DNA from: UBA3263 sp964554665
Lineage (GTDB): Bacteria; Bacteroidota; Bacteroidia; Bacteroidales; Muribaculaceae
Reading direction: 5' to 3'
Length of the DNA: 26,154 nucleotides
Assembly (NCBI GenBank): GCA_964554665.1
Contig: CAZKPP010000022.1
Coordinates: 1 to 26,154, forward strand
The notes below the pieces were generated by a model. That model was not told where the DNA came from. It ran no database searches and saw only the letters and a list, made by a program, of their open reading frames with translations. Shown piece after piece: positions 1-7,686 of the stretch. The stretch's first letter is position 1. Each line of letters opens with the position of its first letter. The position numbers and the translations under genes are program-made.

Positions 1-12
1 CTCCCCTTCAAC

Positions 13-50
13 AAGGAAGCGCGACCCCCGGCCGCGCTTCCTTTATTTTT
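13..50 (+). terminator. Rho-independent terminator upstream of polA
   Basis: An 11-base perfect inverted repeat (13-23 pairing with 33-43, G+C-rich core) with a 9-base loop is followed directly by a T-rich run (44-50). It probably ends a gene lying to the left of the window and insulates polA. Confidence 0.8.
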
Positions 51-52
51 GG

Positions 53-84
53 TTTGGGGGTTTGGGAAATTTTGAGTAAATTTG
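53..84 (+). promoter_or_regulatory. polA promoter, Bacteroidetes sigma-ABfr type
   Basis: A TTTG box at 53-56 and a TAAATTTG box at 77-84 are separated by 20 bases. This matches the Bacteroidetes primary sigma consensus TTTG-(19-21)-TAnnTTTG. Transcription would start near 89-91, a few bases before the polA ATG at 102, so the leader is very short. Confidence 0.8.
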
Positions 85-101
85 CGTTTTAAAAATATCA
101 G

Positions 102-2798
102 ATGAAGAAACTTTTCCTGCTCGATGCCTACGCGCTGATCTATCGCGCTTATTATGCCCTGTTTCGCAACCCCCGCGTTACCAGCGCGGGCATGAACACG
201 TCTGCAATCTTCGGTTTTATAAATACTCTCGACGATTTGCTGAAGAAAGAAAAGCCGACCCACCTGGCCGTGTGTTTCGATCCGCCGGGGGGCCGCACGT
301 TCCGCCACGAAATGTTTGCCGACTACAAGGCCGGGCGCGAAAAGCAGCCCGAGGATATAACCGTGGCCATTCCATACATCAAGCGCGTTTTGCAGGCAAT
401 GTGTATTCCGGTAGTGGAGATTCCCGGCTACGAGGCCGACGACGTTATCGGCACTCTTGCAACAAGGGCAGCAGCGGAGGGTTATACGGTTTACATGATG
501 ACCCCCGACAAAGATTACGGCCAACTCGTTACGGACTCGATTTTTCAATATCGGCCCGCACTGAAAGGCCAGGGCTTTGAGGTGCGCGGTCCGCAGCAGG
601 TTTGCGAACGCTATGGCATTGACCGGCCGAATCAGGTTATTGACCTGCTGGCGCTCGAAGGCGATGCCAGCGACAACATTCCGGGCTGCCCGGGCGTCGG
701 CGAGAAGACCGCCGCGAAACTCATAACCGAGTTTGACTCGGTTGAGGGGCTGCTCAGCAACACCGACAAGCTGAAAGGCAAACTCAAGGAAAGGGTTGAA
801 GAGAACCGCGAGCAGATAATTCTGAGCAAAGACCTGGCAACCATACGCACGGCGCTCGACATTGACCTGCGCATTACCGACCTGAACCGCTGCGAGGCCA
901 ATAACGACGAGTTGCGCAAAATCTACGAAGAGCTTGAGTTCCGCTCGTTTCTGGCCAAGCTTCCGTCAAAATCCGACACCCCCCGGGCCGCAGCTCCGGC
1001 GGAGTCCTCGTTAGGTGGGCTGTTTGACATCGAACCGGCCGAAGAACGCCCAGCAGCTCCGCTCGGTGACTATTCGGCCGACGCTGCCCCGCTGCTTGAG
1101 CGCGCACTGAAAGCCGAGCGCATCGCACTGGCAATCTATGCAATAGGCGAAGAAGCAATGACCGCCACTTTGCGCGGCGCGGCGATAGCCATCGAAGCAT
1201 CGCAGGCAGGATATATTCCGGCAGAACGAATCTCGGAACTGGCGCCGATTCTTGCGCGACCCGACCTGACGGTGATTACCCACGACTTTAAGCGCGACAT
1301 GTTGCTGTTGCGGCGCCACGGCGTAGAATGGAAAGCGGGGCACTACGACACGTCGCTGGCCCACTACCTGCTGCAGCCCGAATTGCGCCATTGGCTACCC
1401 GACGTGGCCATTGAGATTCTCGGGCTGGAGACACTCGACGCCGATGATCCGGCGCTTGCCCGCAAGTTTAAGGAGATTCCGGCAGAACTGGAGGTGAACC
1501 TGGTTTGCCAGCGCGCCGACATGGCCCTGCAGCTCTATGAGCCGCTGAAAGAGGCGCTGCGCAAGGCCGAAATATCGCCCGAGCTTGAGCAGCTTGAACA
1601 GCAGCTGGCGCCGGTGCTGGCCGAAATGGAGTGGACGGGCGTAAGAATCGACCCGACGATACTTGCCGAGCGCGGCCGGGTGCTTTCGCAGCGCGTAGCG
1701 GAAATGGAAGAAGAAGCCTACCGCATGGCCGGCCATCCGTTTAACATCAGCTCGCCGTCGCAGGTGGGTCAGGTGCTTTTCGGCGAGCTGCTGCTCGACA
1801 CCAAGGTTAAACGCACCAAAACCGGCGGCTATTCAACCACCGAGGAAACGCTCGAAAAATATCGGACGGCCCACCCTATTGTCGACATTATTCTGCGCAT
1901 ACGCGGAATACGCAAACTGCTGGCCACCTACATCAATGCCCTGCCGGCGCTTATCAATCCGACAGACGGAAAAATTCACACCACGTATAACCAAACCGGC
2001 ACCGCCACGGGACGCCTGTCGTCGACCAACCCGAATCTGCAGAATATTCCGATCCGCACTGACGAAGGGCGCGAAATTCGCCGCGCATTCATCGCCGACC
2101 CGGGATGCTTGCTGCTATCGGCAGACTATTCGCAGATTGAACTGCGACTGATGGCCGATATTTCGGGCGACGAAGCAATGATTGAAGCATTCCGCGAGGG
2201 CGAAGATATTCACCGCGCCACAGCGGCGAAAATCTACCACGAAGCTATTGCCGACGTTAGCGACACGCAGCGCCGCAACGCCAAAACAGCCAACTTCGGC
2301 ATCATCTATGGCATATCGGCCTTTGGCCTGAGCGAACGTCTGAAAATTCCGCGCGCCGAAGCCAAGATGCTTATCGACGGCTATTTCCGCACATATCCGG
2401 CAGTGAAACAATATATGGTCGATACCGTAGACCACGCCCGCGAAAAAGGCTACGTAACCACGGTTATGGGCCGCCGCCGAATGCTGCCCGACATCAATTC
2501 GCGCAACGCGGTTGTGCGCGGCTATGCCGAGCGAAATGCCATCAACGCACCGCTTCAAGGGTCTGCGGCCGACATTATTAAGGTGGCAATGGTGCGCATT
2601 GCCACGGAAATGAAAAGCCGCGGACTGCAATCAAAAATGATTATGCAGGTCCACGACGAACTGGTGTTTAACGTCGTTGCGGAAGAGCTTCCGGTTCTTG
2701 AAGAAATCGTTATCAAAGAGATGGAAGGAGCCTATTGCGGCAAGGTTCGCCTAAGTGTCAGCGCCGGCACCGCCCCCAACTGGCTCGACGCCCACTAA
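102..2798 (+). CDS. polA: DNA polymerase I with degenerate proofreading domain
   Basis: Family A DNA polymerase (898 aa) that fills gaps and removes RNA primers during replication and repair. The N-terminal ~290 residues form the 5' nuclease domain, including a helix-hairpin-helix with the GVGEKTA core. The C-terminal half has polymerase motif A (DYSQIELR, Asp675), motif B (RRNAKTANFGIIYG) and motif C (VHDELVF, Asp852). The middle domain (about 330-490) has the 3'-5' exonuclease fold but lost catalytic residues: motif I reads IALAIYAIG at about 341-349 with no DxE, and motif III has Arg471 where the family has Asp. The motif II Asp is kept. The enzyme is therefore probably non-proofreading, as in Taq-type PolA (inference). 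The ATG at 102 fits the promoter and the conserved N-terminus. It is monocistronic and convergent with the phospholipid operon. Confidence 0.97.
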   Translation: MKKLFLLDAYALIYRAYYALFRNPRVTSAGMNTSAIFGFINTLDDLLKKEKPTHLAVCFDPPGGRTFRHEMFADYKAGREKQPEDITVAIPYIKRVLQAMCIPVVEIPGYEADDVIGTLATRAAAEGYTVYMMTPDKDYGQLVTDSIFQYRPALKGQGFEVRGPQQVCERYGIDRPNQVIDLLALEGDASDNIPGCPGVGEKTAAKLITEFDSVEGLLSNTDKLKGKLKERVEENREQIILSKDLATIRTALDIDLRITDLNRCEANNDELRKIYEELEFRSFLAKLPSKSDTPRAAAPAESSLGGLFDIEPAEERPAAPLGDYSADAAPLLERALKAERIALAIYAIGEEAMTATLRGAAIAIEASQAGYIPAERISELAPILARPDLTVITHDFKRDMLLLRRHGVEWKAGHYDTSLAHYLLQPELRHWLPDVAIEILGLETLDADDPALARKFKEIPAELEVNLVCQRADMALQLYEPLKEALRKAEISPELEQLEQQLAPVLAEMEWTGVRIDPTILAERGRVLSQRVAEMEEEAYRMAGHPFNISSPSQVGQVLFGELLLDTKVKRTKTGGYSTTEETLEKYRTAHPIVDIILRIRGIRKLLATYINALPALINPTDGKIHTTYNQTGTATGRLSSTNPNLQNIPIRTDEGREIRRAFIADPGCLLLSADYSQIELRLMADISGDEAMIEAFREGEDIHRATAAKIYHEAIADVSDTQRRNAKTANFGIIYGISAFGLSERLKIPRAEAKMLIDGYFRTYPAVKQYMVDTVDHAREKGYVTTVMGRRRMLPDINSRNAVVRGYAERNAINAPLQGSAADIIKVAMVRIATEMKSRGLQSKMIMQVHDELVFNVVAEELPVLEEIVIKEMEGAYCGKVRLSVSAGTAPNWLDAH

Positions 2799-2819
2799 CC
2801 CACCTCGCCAATCAACCGA

Positions 2820-3119
2820 TTATGGGAGGTCCTCCCAGGTGATGTCGGTGATTTGCTGTTCGGTTTCGGTGGAGACGGTGGTTGTGTTGCCGTCGGTTTC
2901 GGTGCGGGTTACGGTGGTTTCTGTGAACTCAACGTATTCGCCTACGGTCGGGTCAATCTTCTTCTTTGGTTTGGGCGGCTGCTGCGGTTGCCGACGTTGG
3001 CGGCTTTGCTGCTCAGCAGCCCGCTTCCACGAGCGCGAAACGCGTATCAACCTGACGAACGGGCCGATAATCATGGCCCAAACCATCAACAAGATGCAGA
3101 TGACAATAAATATAGTCAT
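2820..3119 (-). CDS. DUF4834-like small membrane protein
   Basis: A 99-aa protein with one hydrophobic N-terminal segment (about residues 2-23), then a basic and Q/P-rich stretch (RQRRQPQQPPKPKKK), then an acidic, Thr-rich tail ending WEDLP. The pattern matches the DUF4834 family of Bacteroidetes, a single-pass membrane protein of unknown function often found beside psd and pssA. Family assignment is from recall. Only 15 bases separate it from the upstream pssA stop, so it is the last gene of the psd-pssA operon. Its stop lies 21 bases from the convergent polA stop. No function can be assigned beyond likely inner-membrane anchoring. Confidence 0.8.
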   Translation of the reverse strand: MTIFIVICILLMVWAMIIGPFVRLIRVSRSWKRAAEQQSRQRRQPQQPPKPKKKIDPTVGEYVEFTETTVTRTETDGNTTTVSTETEQQITDITWEDLP

Positions 3120-3134
3120 TGGCGGCGAGTGAAG

Positions 3135-3812
3135 TTAGCGTCGACCGGTGAGGGTTGAAATAGCGCCGTAGAGGAAATAGAGGGCTATGGCAACGGCGAG
3201 GCCGGGCATTCCAATCCAGCAAACCAGAGTAATGGTAATGAGAATAATCAAAAAGCGGGGGTTATTCTCGCGGCCAGGCTTGAGGTTATGGAATTTTAGC
3301 GACGGCAGATGTATGGGCGACACCATCGACAAGGCTACCAGCACAACCATAATGGCATTGGACCAAACGGCAGCTTCCGACGGCTGCGCATCGCTCCAGA
3401 GCGAGGCCATGCCAATCCAAAAGAGGGCGTTGGCCGGAATGGGCAAACCGATAAAGCCCTCAACCTTAGATGTTTCAACATTAAAGCGGGCCAAACGGAG
3501 CGCACCGCAAACCGGAATTACCAAGGCAAAATACGATGCAGGCGCCGGCAGCAACGTGTAGACCAACGCCGCCGGAGCTACGCCGAAGCTTACAACATCG
3601 CAAAGCGAATCGAGTTCGGCACCTATGGGAGAATAAGCCTTGAGGGCGCGGGCTGCAGCGCCGTCGAGAAAGTCAAACAGCGCGGCGGCAATAATGGCCA
3701 GCGAGGCACCCATAACGTTTCCGGCAAAGGCCAGAGCTATGGCAACGGAGCCCGAAGCAATGTTCAGGCAAGTAATGGTATTCGGAATCGACTTAACGAT
3801 TTTATTCATCAT
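3135..3812 (-). CDS. pssA: CDP-diacylglycerol-serine O-phosphatidyltransferase
   Basis: Makes phosphatidylserine from CDP-diacylglycerol and L-serine in the inner membrane, the first step to phosphatidylethanolamine. The CDP-alcohol phosphatidyltransferase signature is complete: DGAAAR, then G eight residues later, then AELDSLCD, giving DGxxAR-x8-GxxxDxxxD near residues 50-72. Several hydrophobic segments flank it and continue to the C-terminus. Length (225 aa) is normal for the short bacterial subclass. Two adjacent ATG codons exist (3812 and 3809). The start lies inside the end of psd (about 11-base overlap), indicating translational coupling with the next enzyme of the same pathway. Confidence 0.95.
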   Translation of the reverse strand: MMNKIVKSIPNTITCLNIASGSVAIALAFAGNVMGASLAIIAAALFDFLDGAAARALKAYSPIGAELDSLCDVVSFGVAPAALVYTLLPAPASYFALVIPVCGALRLARFNVETSKVEGFIGLPIPANALFWIGMASLWSDAQPSEAAVWSNAIMVVLVALSMVSPIHLPSLKFHNLKPGRENNPRFLIILITITLVCWIGMPGLAVAIALYFLYGAISTLTGRR

Positions 3813-4503
3813 TTTTCGGGGGATTTAGGCGGCCTACTATTGTTACGCCACCAACTGTGCGGTCGCCGATTTTGGCGAAAATTTCTGTGCCCAAGGGCAG
3901 GAAGATGTCAACTCGCGAGCCGAACTTAATGAAGCCCATGTGGTCTTCGATGTTGGCGGCGGTGTCGGGCTCTGCGTAGGTTACGATGCGGCGGGCCATG
4001 GCGCCGGCAATCTGACGCATAAGCACGGTCTGGCCATCGTCGGTGCGGATAACCACCGTTGAGCGCTCGTTTTCGGTCGACGACTTGGGGAGCCATGCCG
4101 ACATGAAGCGGCCATCGTGGTGTTTAACATAGATGACTTCACCGTCAACCGGAAACCAGTTGGCATGAACGTCAAACAGATTCATAAACACGCTGAACTG
4201 AATGCACTTACATTTCAGGTATTCGGGCTCGTAGACCTCTTCGAGGGCAACTACTTTGCCATCGACCGATGAAACTACAACATTTTTCCTGTCGCCCACA
4301 AAATTTCGCTTCGGCGAGCGGAAAAAGTTGACCATCACTAAATAAAGAAGCGCAGACAGCACTGTAACCACAATGCCGGCGGTGGATGAAATCCACCATA
4401 TAAGCACATCAAGCACCGCCAAGAAAGCAGCCGTAACAACCAATAGGTCAATGCCTTCACGGTGGAGTCTAACGCGTTTCAGAGTTTTTCTGACTTTTCC
4501 CAT
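3802..4503 (-). CDS. psd: Phosphatidylserine decarboxylase proenzyme
   Basis: Converts phosphatidylserine to phosphatidylethanolamine. This is the short (233 aa) form of the family. Two hydrophobic segments lie near residues 19-37 and 42-60. The conserved DVHANWFPVDG motif carries catalytic His113. The self-cleavage site KFGSRVD (Gly195-Ser196) is where Ser196 would become the pyruvoyl group, leaving a small alpha chain after residue 195. It is the first gene of the psd-pssA-DUF4834 operon, and the promoter box lies 18-25 bases upstream of its ATG. Gene order and pathway agree. Confidence 0.95.
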   Translation of the reverse strand: MGKVRKTLKRVRLHREGIDLLVVTAAFLAVLDVLIWWISSTAGIVVTVLSALLYLVMVNFFRSPKRNFVGDRKNVVVSSVDGKVVALEEVYEPEYLKCKCIQFSVFMNLFDVHANWFPVDGEVIYVKHHDGRFMSAWLPKSSTENERSTVVIRTDDGQTVLMRQIAGAMARRIVTYAEPDTAANIEDHMGFIKFGSRVDIFLPLGTEIFAKIGDRTVGGVTIVGRLNPPKNDE

Positions 4504-4520
4504 GTTAAAATATTGATACG

Positions 4521-4554
4521 CAAAGTTACGAAAATTTTCTTAAAAATAAACAAT
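4521..4554 (-). promoter_or_regulatory. psd operon promoter
   Basis: On the - strand a TAACTTTG box occupies 4528-4521. An ATTG (4554-4551) lies 22 bases upstream, a slightly long spacing for the -33 box. The box is placed to drive psd-pssA-DUF4834. Confidence 0.65.
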
Positions 4555-4576
4555 GATTGCAAATTAGATGATATTT

Positions 4577-5524
4577 TTAGAAAATTTTGAGGGCACCAAG
4601 GTAGGTTGCAACTATGGCGGCCTTGTTTTTGAAGCGTACACGTGGATTAAGAAGCGACCGGCGACGATTGCGGCGAATTATGCGTCGGCAGCGGGTGGCG
4701 ATTTCCGGCTCATGCAAACCGTTGGAGTGCAACAGCTTGAGAATATTGAACGCGGCGCTGAGCGAACGGTCGCGGGCGGCAGGGAGCAACTGCGGTCTGC
4801 GGGCAGCCATATAGTCGACCATTTCGTCAACAACGTCGAGCACAACAGCCCGCGCAGGTGTAAAACGCTGGATATAGCTGGCGGGGTTAACGGTGTAGAC
4901 ATAAAGCGGCTCGGCGGTCCATGCAACGCGGCGTGCCTTGAGGAATATGCGGTAGAAGGTGCGCAGGTCCTCATACCACCCGGGCATCCACGGCTGCGCA
5001 ACGCAGAGCTCGCGGCGATATATTTTGCCACAAGCAGAATGATTCAGCGTGCCGGTCTGATAAAGGGCCTCGGCGATTGCATCATCGGGCTCGGCAGTTG
5101 AAAACTCCGCGTCGCCACGGGCCGCGTCGGGAAACAAGGCTCCGGGCGGCAAGCGCAGAAATGAGCATGCGGCAATGTCTGCCCCGCTCTTTCGGGCAAT
5201 CTCCAGCAGTCGCTCAATCATTGTTGGCAGCATGCGGTCGTCGGCATCAAGGAAACTGACCCAACGGCCGCGGGCAAGCTCCGTGCCGGCATTGCGCGCC
5301 CCCGACAGACCGCGGTTCTCGGGCAAATTGACAACCCGGAGCCGCGGGTCGGTAAACTCGGCGGCAGCAGCCATAGTGTCGTCGGTCGAAGCGTCATTGA
5401 CCACTATCACCTCCAAGTCGGTAAATGTCTGGTCCAATGCCGAGGCGATTGCCGCGCGCAGCAACGCGGGGCCGACGTTGTAGGTCGGCACCACGATGCT
5501 CACCGTTGGAGAGGCATTGCTCAT
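4577..5524 (-). CDS. Glycosyltransferase family 2 (coupled to glgB)
   Basis: A GT-A fold glycosyltransferase (315 aa from the chosen start) that would move a sugar from a nucleotide-sugar donor to an unknown acceptor. It shows the VSIVVPTYN opening strand, VNDASTDDT, and the metal-binding FLDADD motif (Asp93, Asp95). A longer upstream frame exists, but ATG 5524 is preferred: it overlaps the glgB stop as ATGA, and the conserved domain begins six residues later. The C-terminal ~60 residues are basic (RRIIRRNRRR), perhaps for membrane association. Being translationally coupled to a glycogen branching enzyme is not an obvious pairing. It may act on surface glycans and only share transcription. 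Confidence 0.9.
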   Translation of the reverse strand: MSNASPTVSIVVPTYNVGPALLRAAIASALDQTFTDLEVIVVNDASTDDTMAAAAEFTDPRLRVVNLPENRGLSGARNAGTELARGRWVSFLDADDRMLPTMIERLLEIARKSGADIAACSFLRLPPGALFPDAARGDAEFSTAEPDDAIAEALYQTGTLNHSACGKIYRRELCVAQPWMPGWYEDLRTFYRIFLKARRVAWTAEPLYVYTVNPASYIQRFTPARAVVLDVVDEMVDYMAARRPQLLPAARDRSLSAAFNILKLLHSNGLHEPEIATRCRRIIRRNRRRSLLNPRVRFKNKAAIVATYLGALKIF

Positions 5525-7557
5525 AGTTTGCGTAGCACCATGGCCGTTCGCGGCGGCAGATAGAGTTTCAGCCATTCGCGGCCGGCAGGCGCATAGAGTT
5601 CGTCGAATTGCGTCAGATGATGGGTGTGAAGGTCAATGTTGTCGTAGCCGCCAAACTCGGGCTGATCGGTCGACAACACTCCAACATATTCTCCGGCGGG
5701 GGCAAGAATGCCGTAGCCGTCGTAGGCATTGGTCGGCGAGAAGTTGAACACGAACACAAGGTCGCCGCGCATAAAGGCGAGCACCTGGTCGGAGTCTTTT
5801 TCCCAAAGCTTAACCACAGGCTCTTTTTCGAACTTTTTCTGCGCGCTGACCAGATGAATCATTGCGTTGTCGAAGTTGTTGAGCATGAAATACTTCAAAT
5901 AGTCGGCGCGCATCAAATCCCACTGGCGGCGGGCATATTTATAGCTCCAGCCATTCCCTTCGCGGGGGAAGTCAATCCACTCTGGATGCCCCCATTCATT
6001 GCCCATGAAGTTGAGATAGCCGCCATTGATGGTGGCGAGCGTAACGAGGCGAATCATTTTGTGGAGGGCCATGCCGCGGGCAATCACCGGCGAGTTGTCC
6101 TCGCGGGCCATGTGCCAATACATGTCGGCATCCATCAGTCGGAAAATCACCGTTTTGTCGCCAACAAGAGCCTGGTCGTGGCTCTCGACGTAGCTTATGG
6201 TCTTTTCATCGCTGCGGCGGTTTGTGAGTTCCCAGAAAATCGACGTCGGATGCCAATCCTCGTCTTTCTTTTCCTTGAGGGTCTTGATCCAGTAGTCGGG
6301 GATGCCCATGGCCATGCGGTAGTCGAAGCCTATGCCACCATCTTTGAACGGCACAGCCAGGCCGGGCATACCGCTCATTTCCTCGGCAATAGTTATTGCG
6401 CGCGGGTTAACTTCGTGAATCAGTCGGTTAGCCAGAGTGAGGTAGGCAATTGCGTCGGCATCTTGCGAGCCGTTATAGTAATCGTCGTAGGAGCCGAAAG
6501 CCTGACCCAAACCGTGGGAATAATATAGCATCGAAGTTACGCCGTCGAAACGGAAGCCGTCGAAGTGATATTCCTCCATCCAATAGCGGCAGTTGCTCAA
6601 AAGGAAGTAGAGAGTATTGTTATTGCCATAGTCGAAGCAGAGGGAATCCCATGCCGGATGCTCGCGACGCGAAGGATCGGAGTGGAAATAGAGGTCGGGG
6701 GTGCCGTCGAAGCGTCCGAGGCCTTCAACCTCATTTTTAACCGCGTGGGAATGAACAATATCCATAATAACGGCGATGCCGCGATTGTGTGCATCGTCAA
6801 TCAGCGCCTTTAGTTCCTCGGGGGTGCCGAACTTGCTCGATGCGGCATAGAAGCTGCTCACATGATAGCCAAACGAGCCGTAGTAGGGATGCTCCTGAAT
6901 TGCCATAATCTGAATGCAATTATAGCCGTCGGCAGCGATTTGAGGCAAGATATTGGTGCGGAACTCTTCGTAGGTGCCGATGCCCTCTTTTTCCTGGGCC
7001 ATGCCTATGTGGCATTCATAAATCAGCAGCGGATCAACGTTTGGCTTAAACGTTTTCTTGGTCCACTTAAAAGGCTCGGCCGGCGCCCAAACCTGGGCGG
7101 AGAATATCGGCGAATTTTCGGCCTGAACCACCCGGGTTGCGTATGCCGGAATGCGCTCGCCGCTGCCGCCGGGCCATTCTACGAACAGCTTAAAGAAGTC
7201 GCCGTGGCGCAACTGTTTGGCCTTTAGTTTGATTTCCCAGTCGCCATACGTTCCCTTAACCTTTTTCAGTGCGTATGCCTCCGAGGGCTTCCAGTCGTTA
7301 AAGTCGCCGATAAGATAAATTGCGGTGGCGTTGGGAGCAAATTCGCGAAACACCCAGCCCTTGTCAGTGCGGTGCAATCCGAAATATTCGTATGCGTTGG
7401 CAAACTCCCGCAGAGTCTTGCCGTTAGCCGTCAGTTCGGTCTCTTTGCGGATGGCATCCTGATGGCGCCCCTCAATAGCGTCGGTAAAGGGTTCGAGCCA
7501 GGGATCATTCTTAATCAGTTTCAGGCGCGATTTGCGCTTGGCTTTAGGTGCAGTCAT
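5521..7557 (-). CDS. glgB: 1,4-alpha-glucan branching enzyme
   Basis: Introduces alpha-1,6 branches into glycogen. With the start at 7557 (MTAPKAKRK) it has 678 aa. A longer in-frame start at 7635 would run over the promoter and is rejected. An N-terminal CBM48-type module (WKPSEAYAL region) is followed by the GH13 barrel. The nucleophile sits in GFRFDGVTSMLY (Asp338), the general acid in ITIAEEMSG (about Glu392/393), and the transition-state Asp in YVESHDQ. The GFRFDGVTSMLY form resembles the eukaryote-like GH13_8 subgroup found in Bacteroidetes (recall). The C-terminal beta domain ends in MVLRKL. First gene of a two-gene unit with the downstream GT2. Its promoter abuts the toxin island. Confidence 0.96.
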   Translation of the reverse strand: MTAPKAKRKSRLKLIKNDPWLEPFTDAIEGRHQDAIRKETELTANGKTLREFANAYEYFGLHRTDKGWVFREFAPNATAIYLIGDFNDWKPSEAYALKKVKGTYGDWEIKLKAKQLRHGDFFKLFVEWPGGSGERIPAYATRVVQAENSPIFSAQVWAPAEPFKWTKKTFKPNVDPLLIYECHIGMAQEKEGIGTYEEFRTNILPQIAADGYNCIQIMAIQEHPYYGSFGYHVSSFYAASSKFGTPEELKALIDDAHNRGIAVIMDIVHSHAVKNEVEGLGRFDGTPDLYFHSDPSRREHPAWDSLCFDYGNNNTLYFLLSNCRYWMEEYHFDGFRFDGVTSMLYYSHGLGQAFGSYDDYYNGSQDADAIAYLTLANRLIHEVNPRAITIAEEMSGMPGLAVPFKDGGIGFDYRMAMGIPDYWIKTLKEKKDEDWHPTSIFWELTNRRSDEKTISYVESHDQALVGDKTVIFRLMDADMYWHMAREDNSPVIARGMALHKMIRLVTLATINGGYLNFMGNEWGHPEWIDFPREGNGWSYKYARRQWDLMRADYLKYFMLNNFDNAMIHLVSAQKKFEKEPVVKLWEKDSDQVLAFMRGDLVFVFNFSPTNAYDGYGILAPAGEYVGVLSTDQPEFGGYDNIDLHTHHLTQFDELYAPAGREWLKLYLPPRTAMVLRKL

Positions 7558-7581
7558 GGCAGATTTGAGTTTTGGTTTTCG

Positions 7582-7589
7582 CAAATTTA
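7582..7589 (-). promoter_or_regulatory. glgB promoter -7 box
   Basis: TAAATTTG on the - strand, 25 bases upstream of the glgB ATG, fits the Bacteroidetes -7 consensus. A CTTG at 7613-7610 lies 20 bases upstream, a weak match to the -33 box. The upstream part of this promoter is within about 70 bases of the island boundary. Confidence 0.65.
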
Positions 7590-7686
7590 CTCTAAAAATC
7601 CGAAACCACCAAGCAAATCGCCCAAAAACCGCCAAGCACCCGCAAAATTACCGGCGCCCGCAGGCTTGCCTGCACCGAAACCAACA

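Noticed and set aside
7372..7686. N-terminal extension of the first toxin frame into glgB
   Set aside because: It is antisense to glgB and its promoter, with no phage-like residues before about 7687; the open frame is fortuitous.
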